Assembly (NCBI GenBank): GCA_022578965.1
Contig: MU400679.1
Location: 1-64,000, forward strand
Reading direction: 5' to 3'
Origin: Xylaria sp. FL1777
Taxonomy: Eukaryota; Ascomycota; Sordariomycetes; Xylariales; Xylariaceae
Length of the DNA: 64,000 bases
Shown here: positions 1-11,954 of the stretch, in pieces
How positions within the stretch are numbered: position 1 is the first letter of the stretch
How the letters are laid out: every line of letters starts with the position of its first letter
Notes under the pieces: model-generated
What the model was told of the DNA's origin: nothing
The model's input: only the letters and a program-made list of their open reading frames with translations
Database searches by the model: none
Made by a program: the position numbers and the translations under genes

Positions 1-3000
1 TTATTATAAAAGCATTTAATAATTAATAATTTATTTTAGTAATAAAATAATTAATTAATAAATTAAAAATAATATAATAAGTTTATAAAAAAAAAGTATA
101 TTAGTTTAAAAATATATATTTTAGCTTTTTCTTTATTATATTTGCTTTATTAAACCTTTTATTTATATTTAATTTTGTTATTTTATTTATTTAATAAGTT
201 TTAATTTTTTATATTTAATATAAATACTTTTAGCATTTATATTTAAAAAATCTTATAATTATTAAAAAGTAATAATTTAAACTAACAATTAAAAATATTA
301 AATTATATATAGCAAATAATCTTAATATTAATATTTATATTTTATACTTTTTATATTATTTATTTTTATATTTTTAATTTATATTTAAATTTTTAACTTG
401 CTTATATTTTTATTTAATTATAAAATATAGCAAAAAGCATATATATACTTAAATATTATTAAAAATTGCTTTTATTATATATATATGCTTTTAATTATTA
501 TATTTTTTATTTTTAAAAAAGTTATTAATATTATAAATTAGCTAAAAATAAAAGCATTTTTTCTTAAAAGTTTTAAAAAGCTAATATTTTATATTAAAGC
601 ATATAAACAATTAGTATAAAAAATAACAAATTTTAAAATAAAAGCAAAAAAAAAAAAAATAAACATATATATATAAACTTAACTGCTAATTATAAAAAGC
701 TTTTTTTAAAAAACTAAAAGCTTTTTAAAAATAGCTTTAAAAAAAAGCTAATAATTATTAAAAGTTTAAAATATAAAAAATATTTAGCTTGCTAGCTTTT
801 TTTGTAAATTAAAGAACTAAATATAAAAAATGTTTAATTAAAAAATATATTGCTTTTTTTAATTAATGTTTTTTTAAAGTTCGTTTTAAAATCTTATTTT
901 ATGCAAAAAAAAAATAACTTTTATAAAAAGTTTATTTTTTAAAAACTTAAAAAAAAGCAAAAAAATAATACTAAAAAAGCACTTTAATTATACGTTTTTT
1001 AAAAATAGCAAAACTTATTAAAACTTATTTTTAAACTTAGTTTAATAAATATAAAAAAAAGCAATATATTTAATATATAAAAAATATTATAATAAAAAAG
1101 CATTAAAATATTAATAGTTTATATTATATATAATTTTAATAAAAGTTTTTTATATTTTTAATTTATTGTTTAATAAAAAAGCGCTTAATTTTTAAAAAAA
1201 AGCTTTTATAGTATACTTTGCTATATAAAACTGCTTAATAAACATAAATAAAATGCTATTTTATATATTTAAACTAAAAAACAAATATTTAAAAGCATTT
1301 TTATAAGCTATAAAAAGTTTTATAATATTAATATAATATTTATTTAAAATTAAAAAATATTGCAATAATAATAACTTTTGCTTTAATAAGTTTAATATTA
1401 AGTTTATAAAATTTTTAATAGTTTTAGCAATAAAGCTAAAACTATATAAAAAATAAAAACTTATAATATAAAAACTAAATATTTAATAGTTATTATTTAT
1501 AAAATTTCTAAAAAAACTATTATTATAAAAAGCTTTAAATAATTATTAAAAAAATAATAACTTAAAACATTTTAATAAGCTAAAACTTTATAATAAATAA
1601 AAACTAGTTTATTGTTTTTTATTAAGTAAAGTTTTAAAAACAATATATAAAAATAATAAAAAATAATAATTAAAAACCTTTTTTTTAAAATAATAAATAA
1701 CTATTAAAAAAACTTATTAATATAAACAAAAATATTTAAATTATTAAAAAAAGCTTGCTATTTATAGCTACTATAAAAACTTTTATAAAGTAAATATAAC
1801 AAAATAAAAAATTAAAGCTATTTATATTATAAATATTTTTATAAAGCTAAACGCTAAAAAATAACTAAATAAACATAAAATAAAAGCTTTATTAAATATA
1901 TTACTTTAATTATATATAAATAAAAAAGCTAAAGCTTTAAAAATAAATATTAAACTTAAATATAGCTAGTTTATAAAAAATTTCTTTATAAATTAGCAAA
2001 ACATAAAATAAGCTATAATAATTGCTAAAACTTTTTAAATAAAATATTTTATAATAAAGTATTGCTTAAATAATTATTAAATTATTATTTTTATTAAGAT
2101 TGTTTTAAAAGTAATATATATTTTAAACTTTAAGCATATTATTAATAAAAATAACAAATAAATCTTTTAAAAATTATAAAAGTATTAAATAATAAAACAC
2201 TTTAATATAAAAGTTATATTAAGCTATTTTATATTTTTTTGCTTTTGTTAGCGTAATAATTATATATATAAGTTTATTAAAGCTTTATATTTATATTATA
2301 TATTTTGCAACTTAATAAGCTAATATTTAAAAAAAAAAATTAATAATTAAAAAAGTTATAAATAGCTTATTTACTTTTTAAAAAAAAACCTTAAAAAGTA
2401 CTTTAACTTTAAGTTATAAAAAGATTTATATTTATTGCTTATAATAAATATTAAGCTTTATAAACTTTTATAAGCATTAAAAGTAATATTTTTTAAATTT
2501 AATAAGCTAGCTTTTTTATTATTAAGCATTAAAAATATATAAAGCAAAAAAAAAACGCTAAAAAAAAGCTAAAAGTTAATTGTTTTATTTTTTTATTGCT
2601 TTTTATTTTAAAGCATAAAAAGAGTTTTTAGTAAAAAAAACTAATAATTATATTAAAAAAGTTTTATTATAAGTAATATAAAAACGTTTTAATAGTATAA
2701 AATTATTTTGCTATAAATACTTTTATAAATATCTTTTTTTTTAAATATAATAAGCTAAGTATAAAATTTAGCTAAGCTTAATAATTTAAAAAAAAAAAGT
2801 ATAAACTTTTTATAAGCATTTATATAAAAAAAATGTTAAGTATTTTTAAAAGCTTTTATTTATATATTTAAATATATAAAAAAGCTAAAACTAGTTTTAA
2901 TAAAGCTATAATATTTTTATAAGCATTAAAGCTTAAGCTATTTTTAAATATAGCAAAAAAAATAAAAAAAAACTTATAAAATTAAATAAGCAAAAAAAAA

Positions 3001-3300
3001 TAATATTAACCTTGTTTAAAAAACGCTAATAAAAATAAAGAACTTTATAATTATAAATATTAAAATAAACTAAAAGTAGCTATATTTTAATAAAAAAAAA
3101 TTAAAATAAAATAAAGTAATTAAATAAGCTAATTAGTTAACTAAAGTAAATTTAAGCTAAATTATATAATAAAAATAAAAATATAAATATATGCTAAACT
3201 TTAAAGTATAAATTTAACTAATATGCATATTATAATAAAAATTAGCTATGGTTACTTTATTTATATTATTAAATAGCTTTTTAATTAATTGTTTTATTTC
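1..3300. repeat. AT-rich RIP-like block, left flank
   Basis: Extremely AT-rich DNA dominated by A and T runs, with surviving C and G mostly in AGC, GCT, ACT and AGT contexts. No open reading frame of note and no recognisable domain in the stretches I translated by eye. It looks like heavily mutated repeat DNA of the same kind as the right flank, but I could not assign it to an element family. The change to normal base composition is abrupt at about 3.30 kb. Confidence 0.75.
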
Positions 3301-4272
3301 CTAATTTATACATGGCCTAATTGCTTAGATGCATAAGTTATAACTTATCTCTTTGCAATTGGAGTGGTATGGTAGATCTTGCGCGATCGCACTGCTCCAT
3401 TTCAATATGGATTTTCTCTTCGTTTTCTGGAGTCCTAACAGTATCAAGGGAGTTCATATGAATTGTTGTTCGGCTCAAGCGATAAGGGGGGTTGTAAGTC
3501 TTATATCCCCATATGTGTCAAGAAGCGGTGAACCCCACATAGGGGTTAAGAATCTTGTTGTTTTGCAAGGGTTTATCATTCCTCTGTGATTACTACTAGA
3601 CTATATAGAAAGTACTGGTTTGTTTATAATAATGCTGTTTCCTTCTCTCTTTCCTTTACTAGAATTCGACGGAGTTCGAATAAGGTTAGTGAACTTCCTA
3701 CTAAAACCATTGTGGTTAACCGAACCTTTGGATTTACCTAGGTACTCTGGAGTACTCGACTGTTGTATCAACTTCTCAACGAAAATTGTTGAAAATGGCG
3801 ACCTTAACTTAATTTAACAAAGCTAAATCGCGATGTCATGTTGTCCGCGTCATTAAGTAGTATCCTTAAGAAACCGTTGAAAATAGAACTTGGATTAAGA
3901 AGCCCTCTCTATTGACAAACCATATACTATGGAGTGTTACCTAGAATGCTTTCCAACATCCTTCATGTTATTGCATCTGGTATGCTCTTTTCTGCAGCAC
4001 TAGCAACAAACATGAACATTCCCAGCCGACAAGCAGCAGACGACTAGATGGTTTCATCGGCTACTCTATGGGTCAATAATCAGCCTAGGTAACGGTGCTG
4101 TCAGAGGGGACCCCAGGTAGGAGCCCTACAAGACCGACGCCTTGGCTATACCGCCGTGGAAAAGCAGCAACTCCATGCGGACACGGCTGGACAACGGCCA
4201 TTAGGGGAGCAGGTATTGCTTTGTGGGTACCATATCAAGGCATTGCAGTTCTGTCGGTAGTTGCAAGTAACC
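3301..4272. other. Intergenic edge of gene island, intermediate GC, no gene recognised
   Basis: About 1 kb of intermediate base composition between the AT-rich block and the 3' end of the BCS1-like gene. It has two short open frames on the plus strand (3353-3589 and 3620-3817) whose translations resemble nothing I know and show no signal peptide or domain. A third (4095-4370) overlaps the 3' end of the BCS1-like gene on the other strand. No tRNA, repeat or promoter was recognised. It may be a degraded repeat remnant or the 3' UTR region of the neighbouring gene. Confidence 0.45.
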
Positions 4273-6616
4273 TCACTTTAATATTTCTACGAACCCCATC
4301 TGCGCACCATCTGCGGTCTTTAGACTGGCGAGGGCCGTATCCGGGCTGCTGGAAGGGGGAAGAGAAATGAATTCCGGCGCAGACATTGGGGTGTCAACAA
4401 ACTCCTTATTTGCGGCATCAATCCCGATTCTCTCGTCCTTGCGCTTCTGGGCTTTATCGAGCTGCTCTTCTTTACGTAGGGCTTCCCGGTCCAACCTACG
4501 CTTCTCGTCCGCAACCCAGTCGGCAATCCTATCAACGGCAGTCGTAGCTGAATGAAGGTACCGTAAAAGATAGCCCTGCAGCTGGGCCGGCGTGAATTCC
4601 TTCTCGGGTATGTGTTGGGCGAATTTCTGTGCAAGTACTTGTAACTCTTCATCAATCTCATGTTCGCCTACTTTTTTGTGCTCCGTCAAGCCTCTGGACA
4701 CCATCCATCCTTCTCCTACATGATCGAAAGCTTTCGGGAATCCGGCGCCTGCCTTGTCCAATCTGCCCGTCTTCATCATACGCAGGAATATTTGCTGGGC
4801 GCCCTGTCGTGTAATGTGGCCCACTATGCTCGCTGGTGTCAGTAATTACTCTTTTGGGTGAATATTATGCCCCTGGTGCATGCTCCTGAGACATATTGGG
4901 AGTCCTTAGGTTACTAGAAAGGGAAAGAAATGACTCCAGTGTGCACATACTGTAGACCTTCACGTCGATTCGGCCGGGACGCACGAGGGCGTCATCAAGC
5001 CGATCGGGGAAATTAGACGTCATGATTACAACGCGGCCCTCCCTACAAAGAATGGGGATTTAGAAGAAATCTCTTGTGAATATATCGTTCTACGTGCTGA
5101 GAGATTTAGGGAAATAATATAGGAAAGAGCTTGCTAAGATAAGAAGTAAATGACTTGGATACTTACTGCGAGGCAACGCCGTCCAAAACGTTGAGAAGGC
5201 TTGAGAGTGAGCATTGCTGACGAGACCGACCCGGACCATTTGGTCCTCCGTTGTCATCATCTTGCCTAAAATCAACGGCATCAATATCTTCGAGTAGAAC
5301 GAAGCAACGGGCCGGCAGCATGGCAAAGAGTGACGCCAGCTCATACTCTAATAAGTTTCCTAGTCAGCGAGAAACCGTCGTGTTGAAAATCTTGGGGTGG
5401 TTTTGGAAACAGGCCGGTGATCACGACTAGAAGTAGCTGCAACCGAGAATTGCCATTCTACTTCCCAAGCATGACTACATTATAATTTCCGAGAAAACAT
5501 ACCGTAGATACTGGCGAGATTCACTACGTATAGGTCGAAGCCGAAGAAGCCAGCTAGAGCCAATGAGAGAGACGACTTTCCACATCCAGGTGGACCATGC
5601 AGAAGATAGCCGCGACGATATGGGATGCCATGCTCGCTATAGAACTGCCGTCTCTGGGGATTAAGGTACATCTTAAGGTCGCTAATGAGGTTCTCTTTCA
5701 CATTTTCTTCGATGCTGTCAAGACTCTGTCAGTAAACGACATCCTACGCGTAACACGCTAGTGGTTCGAAACTATGAAAGGCTCGCATCATATTATTTTG
5801 GCGTAGAAGAACGCTTTTGAAATCCTCAAGGTGACCGAATCAATAGAAATCACTCAAAATTGCTCACGTTATTGTGTCCAGTGGCCGGACGGGCTTCGTC
5901 GCCATTAGTTCCCAGTGGCCACTTCTACAGCCCCGAATAGTTACCGATGTTTGTCTCTGCGCGTCAGCCATATCACGACAAGACTTGAGAAGAGCCTGGA
6001 TGGGTGCGGTAGACCAACCCAAACAGGTAATAGTCAAACTCTCCCTCTCCTTTGGAGCGGCCACGGGGCCAAAGCAGCCAAAGAATGGAACAGAGTTCTT
6101 CTCGGAGCTGTGCTTGTCGTTACGCAGAATCGCAAGCAGATTCCAGCGATAGAAGAACCATGTGGTCCTGAACGTCGGTGTAAGCTTGATATAGCTTGGT
6201 TCCTCGAGCTTCGGCATCTTGAGCCGAGCTAGATGTGACGCCTTGCGCTTGGATAGTGGCGACGCGACCCTAGGGTCCGAAAGTGTCTGCGCTGTATACT
6301 CCTTGACGAAGCGGCTCTGTGACTCTCTCTTAGCCAGCCAATTGAGGACTTGGAGATACAACTCGTCGCCAGCCGTGATGGTGACGGCCGACGTGAAAAA
6401 GACTCGAGTGTAATGACGCAGGCTGTAGAAAAGGTCAATCAAGCTGGGGACGACTAAGTTGACGAGATTCAAGACGGCCAGTGCATGTTCAGCTCGAGTT
6501 GAATCTATGAAGCGGAGCGCCTTCTCGGAGATGTCGCGTATGAGACTAATGCCAGCTCTGTTCCCGCCAAGCAGCGGCCCGGCAGCAGCGCCCGCAACAT
6601 GAAAAGGCTGGGCCAT
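4273..6616 (-). CDS. BCS1-like AAA ATPase (mitochondrial-chaperone BCS1 family)
   Basis: Five exons on the minus strand: 6616-5868, 5714-5503, 5347-5167, 5042-4951 and 4823-4273. All joins keep frame and give 594 residues. The N-terminal half (about 1-250) is the BCS1-specific region, with a hydrophobic stretch near residues 43-65. Then come the BCS1 hallmark [20 protein letters not shown] (Walker A 290-297), Walker [10 protein letters not shown] (335-343), a sensor TSN near 390 and the arginine-finger motif RPGRID near 400. The C-terminus is a charged, K/E-rich, probably coiled-coil tail common in fungal paralogues. Classic BCS1 translocates the folded Rieske protein across the inner mitochondrial membrane. 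Filamentous fungi carry many BCS1-like paralogues of unknown substrate and this longer form is probably one, so the mitochondrial role is inference. The start was set at MAQPF because the in-frame upstream extension is a low-complexity purine/pyrimidine tract typical of a 5' UTR. Confidence 0.88.
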
Positions 6617-7932
6617 TGCTGGCGGTATGGATGTGTTGGTATAGAGAAGAGAGAAGGGAGAGGGAGAGGGAGAGAAAGAGAAAAAGGGAACAAGGCGTGA
6701 GATAATAACGGGGAGTGTTGGTGGCGGTGGTGATGATGATGGGTCAGGCACCTGACACAAAACATGAGAATGCTAGGTACTGCTGCCGCTGCTGTGTTGA
6801 CGTTTCACTGCTGAGATGGCTTCAATACTACCTGTTTAAATGTAAGTAAGGACTTATAGGTAGGCAGGTAGGCAACCACGGCGGCCTTGTCTTTCTTTGC
6901 CTGTTGGTTGCCTAGTGGGTCAATGTGGCTAAGTAGATGCAAGTCGATCCTGAAGTGGTCGAATGAGCACTACCTAGTAGAAAGCAAAGGCCGCACAGCA
7001 TGAATATTGGGGGCGGTTTGTGTGTGTGTGTGATATCATAGATGCTGTTCATCCAAGTATCGTAAGTGGTCGTGTGTGGAACCAACCAGGAGCAACAAAC
7101 GGGGGAGCTTAGACACATAGAAGACATATACAAGGAGGAGAAACATCGAAAAAAAGAAAAAGAGAGAGAGAGGGGGGGGAGAGAGAGAAGAATGGAAATC
7201 TGTCAGAGAAATAGAAGAGAAGAAAACCACTCACCTCTTTTCGGGTACCGTAGTAGGTAGGTAGTCGACTGAGATTATCCTCCCTTACTTTGCTTATATC
7301 ATGTACCTAACGTGTACCTACAGATATATCTCCTTCGTTAACCCGGTGTTGTTATTGCTGTCGTTGTTGTTACGACAAGCCAGGTAAATGGACTAACCCA
7401 AACATACCTGGTTAAGAATATCAGGTAGATAGGAGTCCAAAAGTCTTGTTATTCATCCAACTCCATACCTACGTGACAAACCACCAACAGGTTGCACTGC
7501 CTCCTTACCAGCTCTACTGACTTCATTCAGCGTAAGTGAAACCACTCTTGCTTGTTAGGACAGGAATCAATTGTCTCCCCATCCATGTAACCACTTATAT
7601 ACACCTCTCCAACAAGATGATACCGATCGGCTGGTTGGGGTCGAGCCCACCTCGCTCCAGAACAGGGCGCCGGGGCCTCAGCAAGTAGCAAGCATTGAAG
7701 CCGTCAAGAACTGCCACAATGTCGCCAAGTTGAGCACGCGGGCCCGAGACCTACAAACCCGTTTTTTGTGAGAAACGGCCGCTTGTCTACCCAATGCAGC
7801 AATGCCTCGAATAGGGTCGCGCCTCGGTCGGGAGGTCGTTTTGGGGATTCTGGATGCATGCCTCGACACCGTGTAGCGTTACGGCATATCGTGGCGGCGC
7901 CGACGTGTCACCGCGTACCAACCGGCCGTCGA
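6617..7932. other. Intergenic region upstream of BCS1-like gene
   Basis: Holds the presumed promoter and 5' UTR of the BCS1-like gene, with GA-rich tracts at 6650-6690 and 7140-7190 and several GTAGGTAGG-type tetranucleotide runs (6855-6875, 7250-7262). The part from about 7680 stays in frame with the disrupted HET gene but contains several stops, so it may be its decayed 3' end. No further gene recognised. Confidence 0.5.
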
Positions 7933-10035
7933 TCACCATCCCACCGTCTCGACTTCGTCTACCCGCAGGCCATACACCAGGAGAGTCAGATGATCGAAAG
8001 GCGGCGCGTTCTCATCGCTATACTCGGAGTTCCTCCCGGACGCCTTGAATTGCGGCAGCCACGGCTTCGCTTGCCCCTGGCTACACAGGCTTTCGTGGAT
8101 GGTGGTTGAATAGTCGGGCACCCAACTGGGAAGGTTAGGAATTCTCTCCGTCTCGAAGGGTTGCGCCCACGCGAAGACATCAGTGAACCCGTTGCAGATC
8201 AGGGCGCAGGTGACAGCCACATAAGTCTCCTGCACTGTGTGCATATGAACGATTTAGTCAAGGTCTCGAAGTTCAGCATCATATAACCTGCCAGATCACG
8301 CGACATAAGCAGTCTAGGGAATGAGGCACAGGTGTGATTTATACGCACCGCTTTTGCCGTAATCTGCCCGGATGTAAGACCGCTCTACATTGTTCGCCAA
8401 ACCCAGCAGACCAAAAATCATGTCTCTCGGGTCCGTCGCACTCGAACCCCCGGGGAACTCTTTTATGCAAAAATTGGTCATGGCAATCCGGAGGGACACG
8501 ACGTCTGGGGGGTATATCTAAGTGTAAATCAAGAGCCGATGCATTTCCGGAAATACCGGGAACTCATAGACGAATTTTCTTAAATGGTAAGTTGATTCGA
8601 CTATCTCCTGGGTTTCATTACCTCTGCGAACAAGCTCTCGTTGGAACATTTCAAGTAGAATCAACGCGCCAGTGAGATGCCTTGACGCCAGACGGCGATC
8701 CCCACAAAGATAATAGAGGTCGTTTGCTAAAAATACCTCGTGGAGCACCCAGATCCGTCTCCAGAAAGCCCTCGACGAGAAAGCCGTGTACTCTTCGGTG
8801 GGAAACCGATCATGCTCACCCGCAAAATACGTGAATCTACGGAGAAGGGTGGAGTAGCTCTTCAGGAGGATCATTTCATGATCCAACGAACGTTCATTGA
8901 GTTTCACGGTATCTAACGGGTCAGCATGCTCCCAGAATAACTTTCCGAGGGTAGACAAGTGCGTGAATAGGTGGCCAGTCAAGGAATCCCGAGTAACGTT
9001 CTCTATCGGCCCAAGCCAGGCATAGGCCGACTTAGCGTTCGCAAAGATCTCTCCCATGTGCGCCACCAAACTTGACTTTTCCTGCTCGTCTTGCTGGTTT
9101 ATGCAGATCACGTCCGCCCACAGATACGCATCTGGGTCGGACTCCTTGATGCTTAAGAGGGCCTCCGCCAGGTTAGCGCGCACCGAGGCACTCGCCCCGT
9201 TAATGTAGATGGTGCTTGTAAAACGCTCAGGGCCCTATACATACGAGAGAGCTATGTATTCAGGACGACCTGCGCAAGGGAATTCCTCAAGGCTGTAATT
9301 CAGCGTCCCATCCCTATCAATCGTATCGTGGTCCACGTGTCCCGCCGAAGGCAAAAGTCTAAGCAAACGGATCTTCTGTAGAGGCAGCTGTGCCACGTGT
9401 GAAAGTCCCGAACAGGACACGATGCGCGCACTTCCGCCCAAGGAAGGGGTAACAAAGGTGGCCTCGACCAAAGAACTCGACTGACCAGTCGCATTCGTCG
9501 AAGCCACGGCGCTTGCATCTGACCGCATCGTGCCAGAACTCCCACCGGCGGGATAATTCGAAGAGGTGGAGGACGCGTGCCGATCCATCAGAGCAAAGTT
9601 CTGTTGGAATGCCCGTTCGTCACCGGGTGCCGCGGACCGCGGCACATCTGTACTGATATCTGAAATTAGGGCATCGACTCTTCCTTTGCAGTCCTGTAGG
9701 ACCCCGTTCAATGTATCCAGGCCTGCCCTCAAGCGTTTCTGCCGCTGTTGCTGGAGTAACATCTGCTGCAGCCGCCTGTCTTCCTGTTCGGTTTGTATCC
9801 GATCCTGTGCCTGCCGAGCCATCCACCTCAACTGGCTGCTTCCGGGCTCTTCGTTCCCATGCTTCCTAGGCAGCCAGATAGTGGAAAAGAAAGGCGTCTG
9901 TGTTGGATCTCCCGTTACCCGTCCAGTAGATGTGGCGGCATGTAGCGTCGCCGGTCCGGCAGTGCGAACCCATTCGATAAGATCGGGCCTTCCCATAGTC
10001 GAAAGAACCGGTACTAGGCATGACCCGTCGGCCAT
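7933..10035 (-). pseudogene. HET-domain (heterokaryon incompatibility-type) gene with in-frame stops
   Basis: HET-domain proteins act in fungal allorecognition and programmed cell death. The domain is clear: EYIALSYV at its start (to about 9238), WADVICINQQDEQEK near 9120-9080, then TDPRDMIFGLLGLA near 8430 and LPSWVPDYS near 8125. The frame from ATG 10035 runs unbroken to TAG 9237-9235, which sits where the invariant Trp of the A-L-S-Y-x-W-G motif belongs. The same frame continues at once with homologous sequence. A second in-frame TAG lies at 8520-8518, and a TGA at 7935-7933 may be a third lesion or the true end. One good intron, 8348-8235 (GTGCGT..CAG with a CTAA branch site), restores frame into VQETYVAV. 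TGG to TAG is a C:G to T:A transition in a CpA context, as RIP would make. A 39-nt intron could remove the second stop but is shorter than usual. The N-terminal 230 residues are unlike anything I recognise and Q-rich. Confidence 0.8.
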
Positions 10036-11049
10036 TAGGTCGGCACGAGGTGCGAGCTGCCTTACAACCACCCTCCGATCCGCCGCCGCCCTCGCCCTCT
10101 AAGCGAAGCAGCCGTGGTGCCATCGACGCCCCCGTTGGCCCCGGGCACGTCTGCGCTCATCTCTCCGGCGGTGTTCGCTCGCGACGTAAGACACCACGTA
10201 TAAGTCGAGGAGGGAGCTTAGATATTTTCACCAAATGTGGCCGAGACAGACCACGACAAGTAGTACGTATAGTCTCAACTATCTAAATACTGTGCATATG
10301 CATGAGGCACGGAGGGCGCAACAAGGGGGGAAGGCGATGCGATCCGGTCGTCCGTCTAGGCATAGCACTGCTCTTCATGAAATTAGGCGTATGTACATTT
10401 TTGGATGGGAAAAGAAAAGAAAAATGAAAGCTGATAATTATCTTGGTCAAAAGAGCCATAATTAGCCTAGACTCGTTGACATGCAAGCAGCCCTTGCACC
10501 GCGTTCCGTATCTGTCCGATATTTTGATAAAGGCCTTTTTCATTCTTACTACCAGCCCATTGCCATTTTGTCCATCTACCTACCTAGGTAGAGATACTTA
10601 AGTAGTCAGTCGAGGTCGTTACCTAAATGTACGCCGATCAAGAAACAGAGCTTTCTTTTAGCCCGATATTCAGTATCACTTTTGATCTCGCCCATCGCGT
10701 TACACTCATGCATATATGCCTACATTTGTATATATAACTATAGAATAAAAAGAGCATTTCTAAGTGAATTAGTCAATATTACAACAAAACTAATACTTTT
10801 AGTGCAGAATTGTCAAACCTGTCATTTCATTTACCTAAGAATATACATATACACACTATAGTTCTTACCCATGAGCTTTGTCTATAGAAGATCGAGAAGA
10901 GCAGAGCAGAAGCTCCATTGTGTCCCCCTCGTATGAACACGCCGCTAGCACCCCTTCCCTTGCTTTTTTTCTCTCTTCGGGTAGGCCACCCATTCATTTA
11001 TTCCTCAGCACAAACTATTGAAGACATAGTATTCTAGACGAGCTTCTTC
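10036..11049. other. Intergenic region between the HET pseudogene and the OM14-like gene
   Basis: Contains the upstream region of the HET gene and the 3' flank of the OM14-like gene. Base composition falls to AT-rich near 10740-10860 without reaching the level of the flanking blocks. A short TACCTACCTAGGTAG run lies near 10577-10592. No open frame resembling a known protein and no RNA gene recognised. Confidence 0.5.
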
Positions 11050-11954
11050 CTACGACCGCTCACCTTTCTTTCCTCTGTAGAGATACCTGGTCGCTGCATG
11101 TCAGTCCACCTCACACACATCCCACTCTGAATAGTCTCTGGGTAACTCTAAACGGGTGGGAAGAAGTCCAACTTACCCTCCGAGCGCAGCCTCGAAGAGA
11201 CCCACGCCAAGCGCGACACCAGCCCCGACGCCAAGACTCTTCCATGTGAAGCGTCCGCGCTCGTACAGGCCTAGGGCCTTGTAGCCGAGATAGGCGCTAA
11301 CACCAACGACGGCAGCCAGGTTCGTTGCCACAAGGGCGGTACTGGCGCCGTCGCTAAGCTCACCGAAGAACTTAGTTAGGAAGTTGTCGGCCTTGCGGGC
11401 CTGGTTGGCAGCTGTCTTCTTCTTCTTCTTCTTGGCAAGATCGGCCTCGGCGCGGGCGGCAGCGGCGTCTTCTTCTCGCTCTTTTCGCCTCTCCTGCGTC
11501 TCAGTCTGCACGTCCTGCTCTAGAAAGTCGGATGGCACCGTGCGCACCGACGGCGTGTCGACGTCAATGAGAGATGAGGTGCTGGCTGTCTCGGAGGGGA
11601 TAATCTGTGGTGGTCGAGGGGCTGCAGCCTGTGGGGGAAATATCATGATTAGCTAGCCAGCCAGCTCCGTCTTCTTCTTCTTCTTTCTTTCTTTCTCTCG
11701 TTCTCTCGTCCTCCTCTCTCAACCCCCTCCTCCTCTCAACTCGATCTTGACAATAGGGCCTCAAGGTGAAGCGATGCTTGTAGCCTTGGGACGTGGTGAA
11801 TGGACCATAGGACATACCTCCTCGGGAGACTGTTTTGGACCAGACGCGGCGACGTCAGCGTACGACACTAGAACAAACGTTGCGTTAGCATGTGTCAACT
11901 TGAATGCGATAGATGGGTAGGATTGATTGACCGGAACATGCCGTTCTACTTACT
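11050..11954 (-). CDS. Small mitochondrial outer-membrane protein, OM14-like
   Basis: Exons: 11954 (only the A of the start codon), 11867-11818, 11628-11177 and 11086-11050, giving 179 residues. The ATG is created by splicing: an upstream exon ending GAGAGA (intron GTAAGT at 11953, branch GCTAAC, acceptor TTCTAG) joins TG TCG TAC, giving MSYADVAASGPKQSPEE. Residues about 60-95 form a highly charged A/E/K-rich segment with a lysine run. The last 75 residues contain two or three hydrophobic helices (ALVATNLAAVVGVSAYLGYKA and LGVGAGVALGVGLFEAALGG) and end GYLYRGKKGERS. This layout matches the fungal family I recall as OM14 C-terminal-domain proteins of the outer mitochondrial membrane, where yeast Om14 acts with porin as a docking site for ribosomes. 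The family assignment is from memory of sequence pattern and is moderate; the gene model is strong because all junctions keep frame and conserved ends. Confidence 0.7.

Noticed and set aside
6617..6760. N-terminal extension of the BCS1-like protein beginning MCQVPDPSSS
   Set aside because: The DNA is a purine/pyrimidine simple repeat and the peptide is low complexity; MAQPF at 6616 is the better start.
7630..7665. T-arm-like GGGGTCGAGCCC near 7640
   Set aside because: Does not fit the canonical T loop and no 5' half of a tRNA is present upstream.
8518..8560. 39-nt intron (GTATTT..ACTTAG) removing the second HET stop
   Set aside because: Shorter than usual fungal introns and with a weak branch site; the first stop remains anyway. 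Kept only as an alternative.
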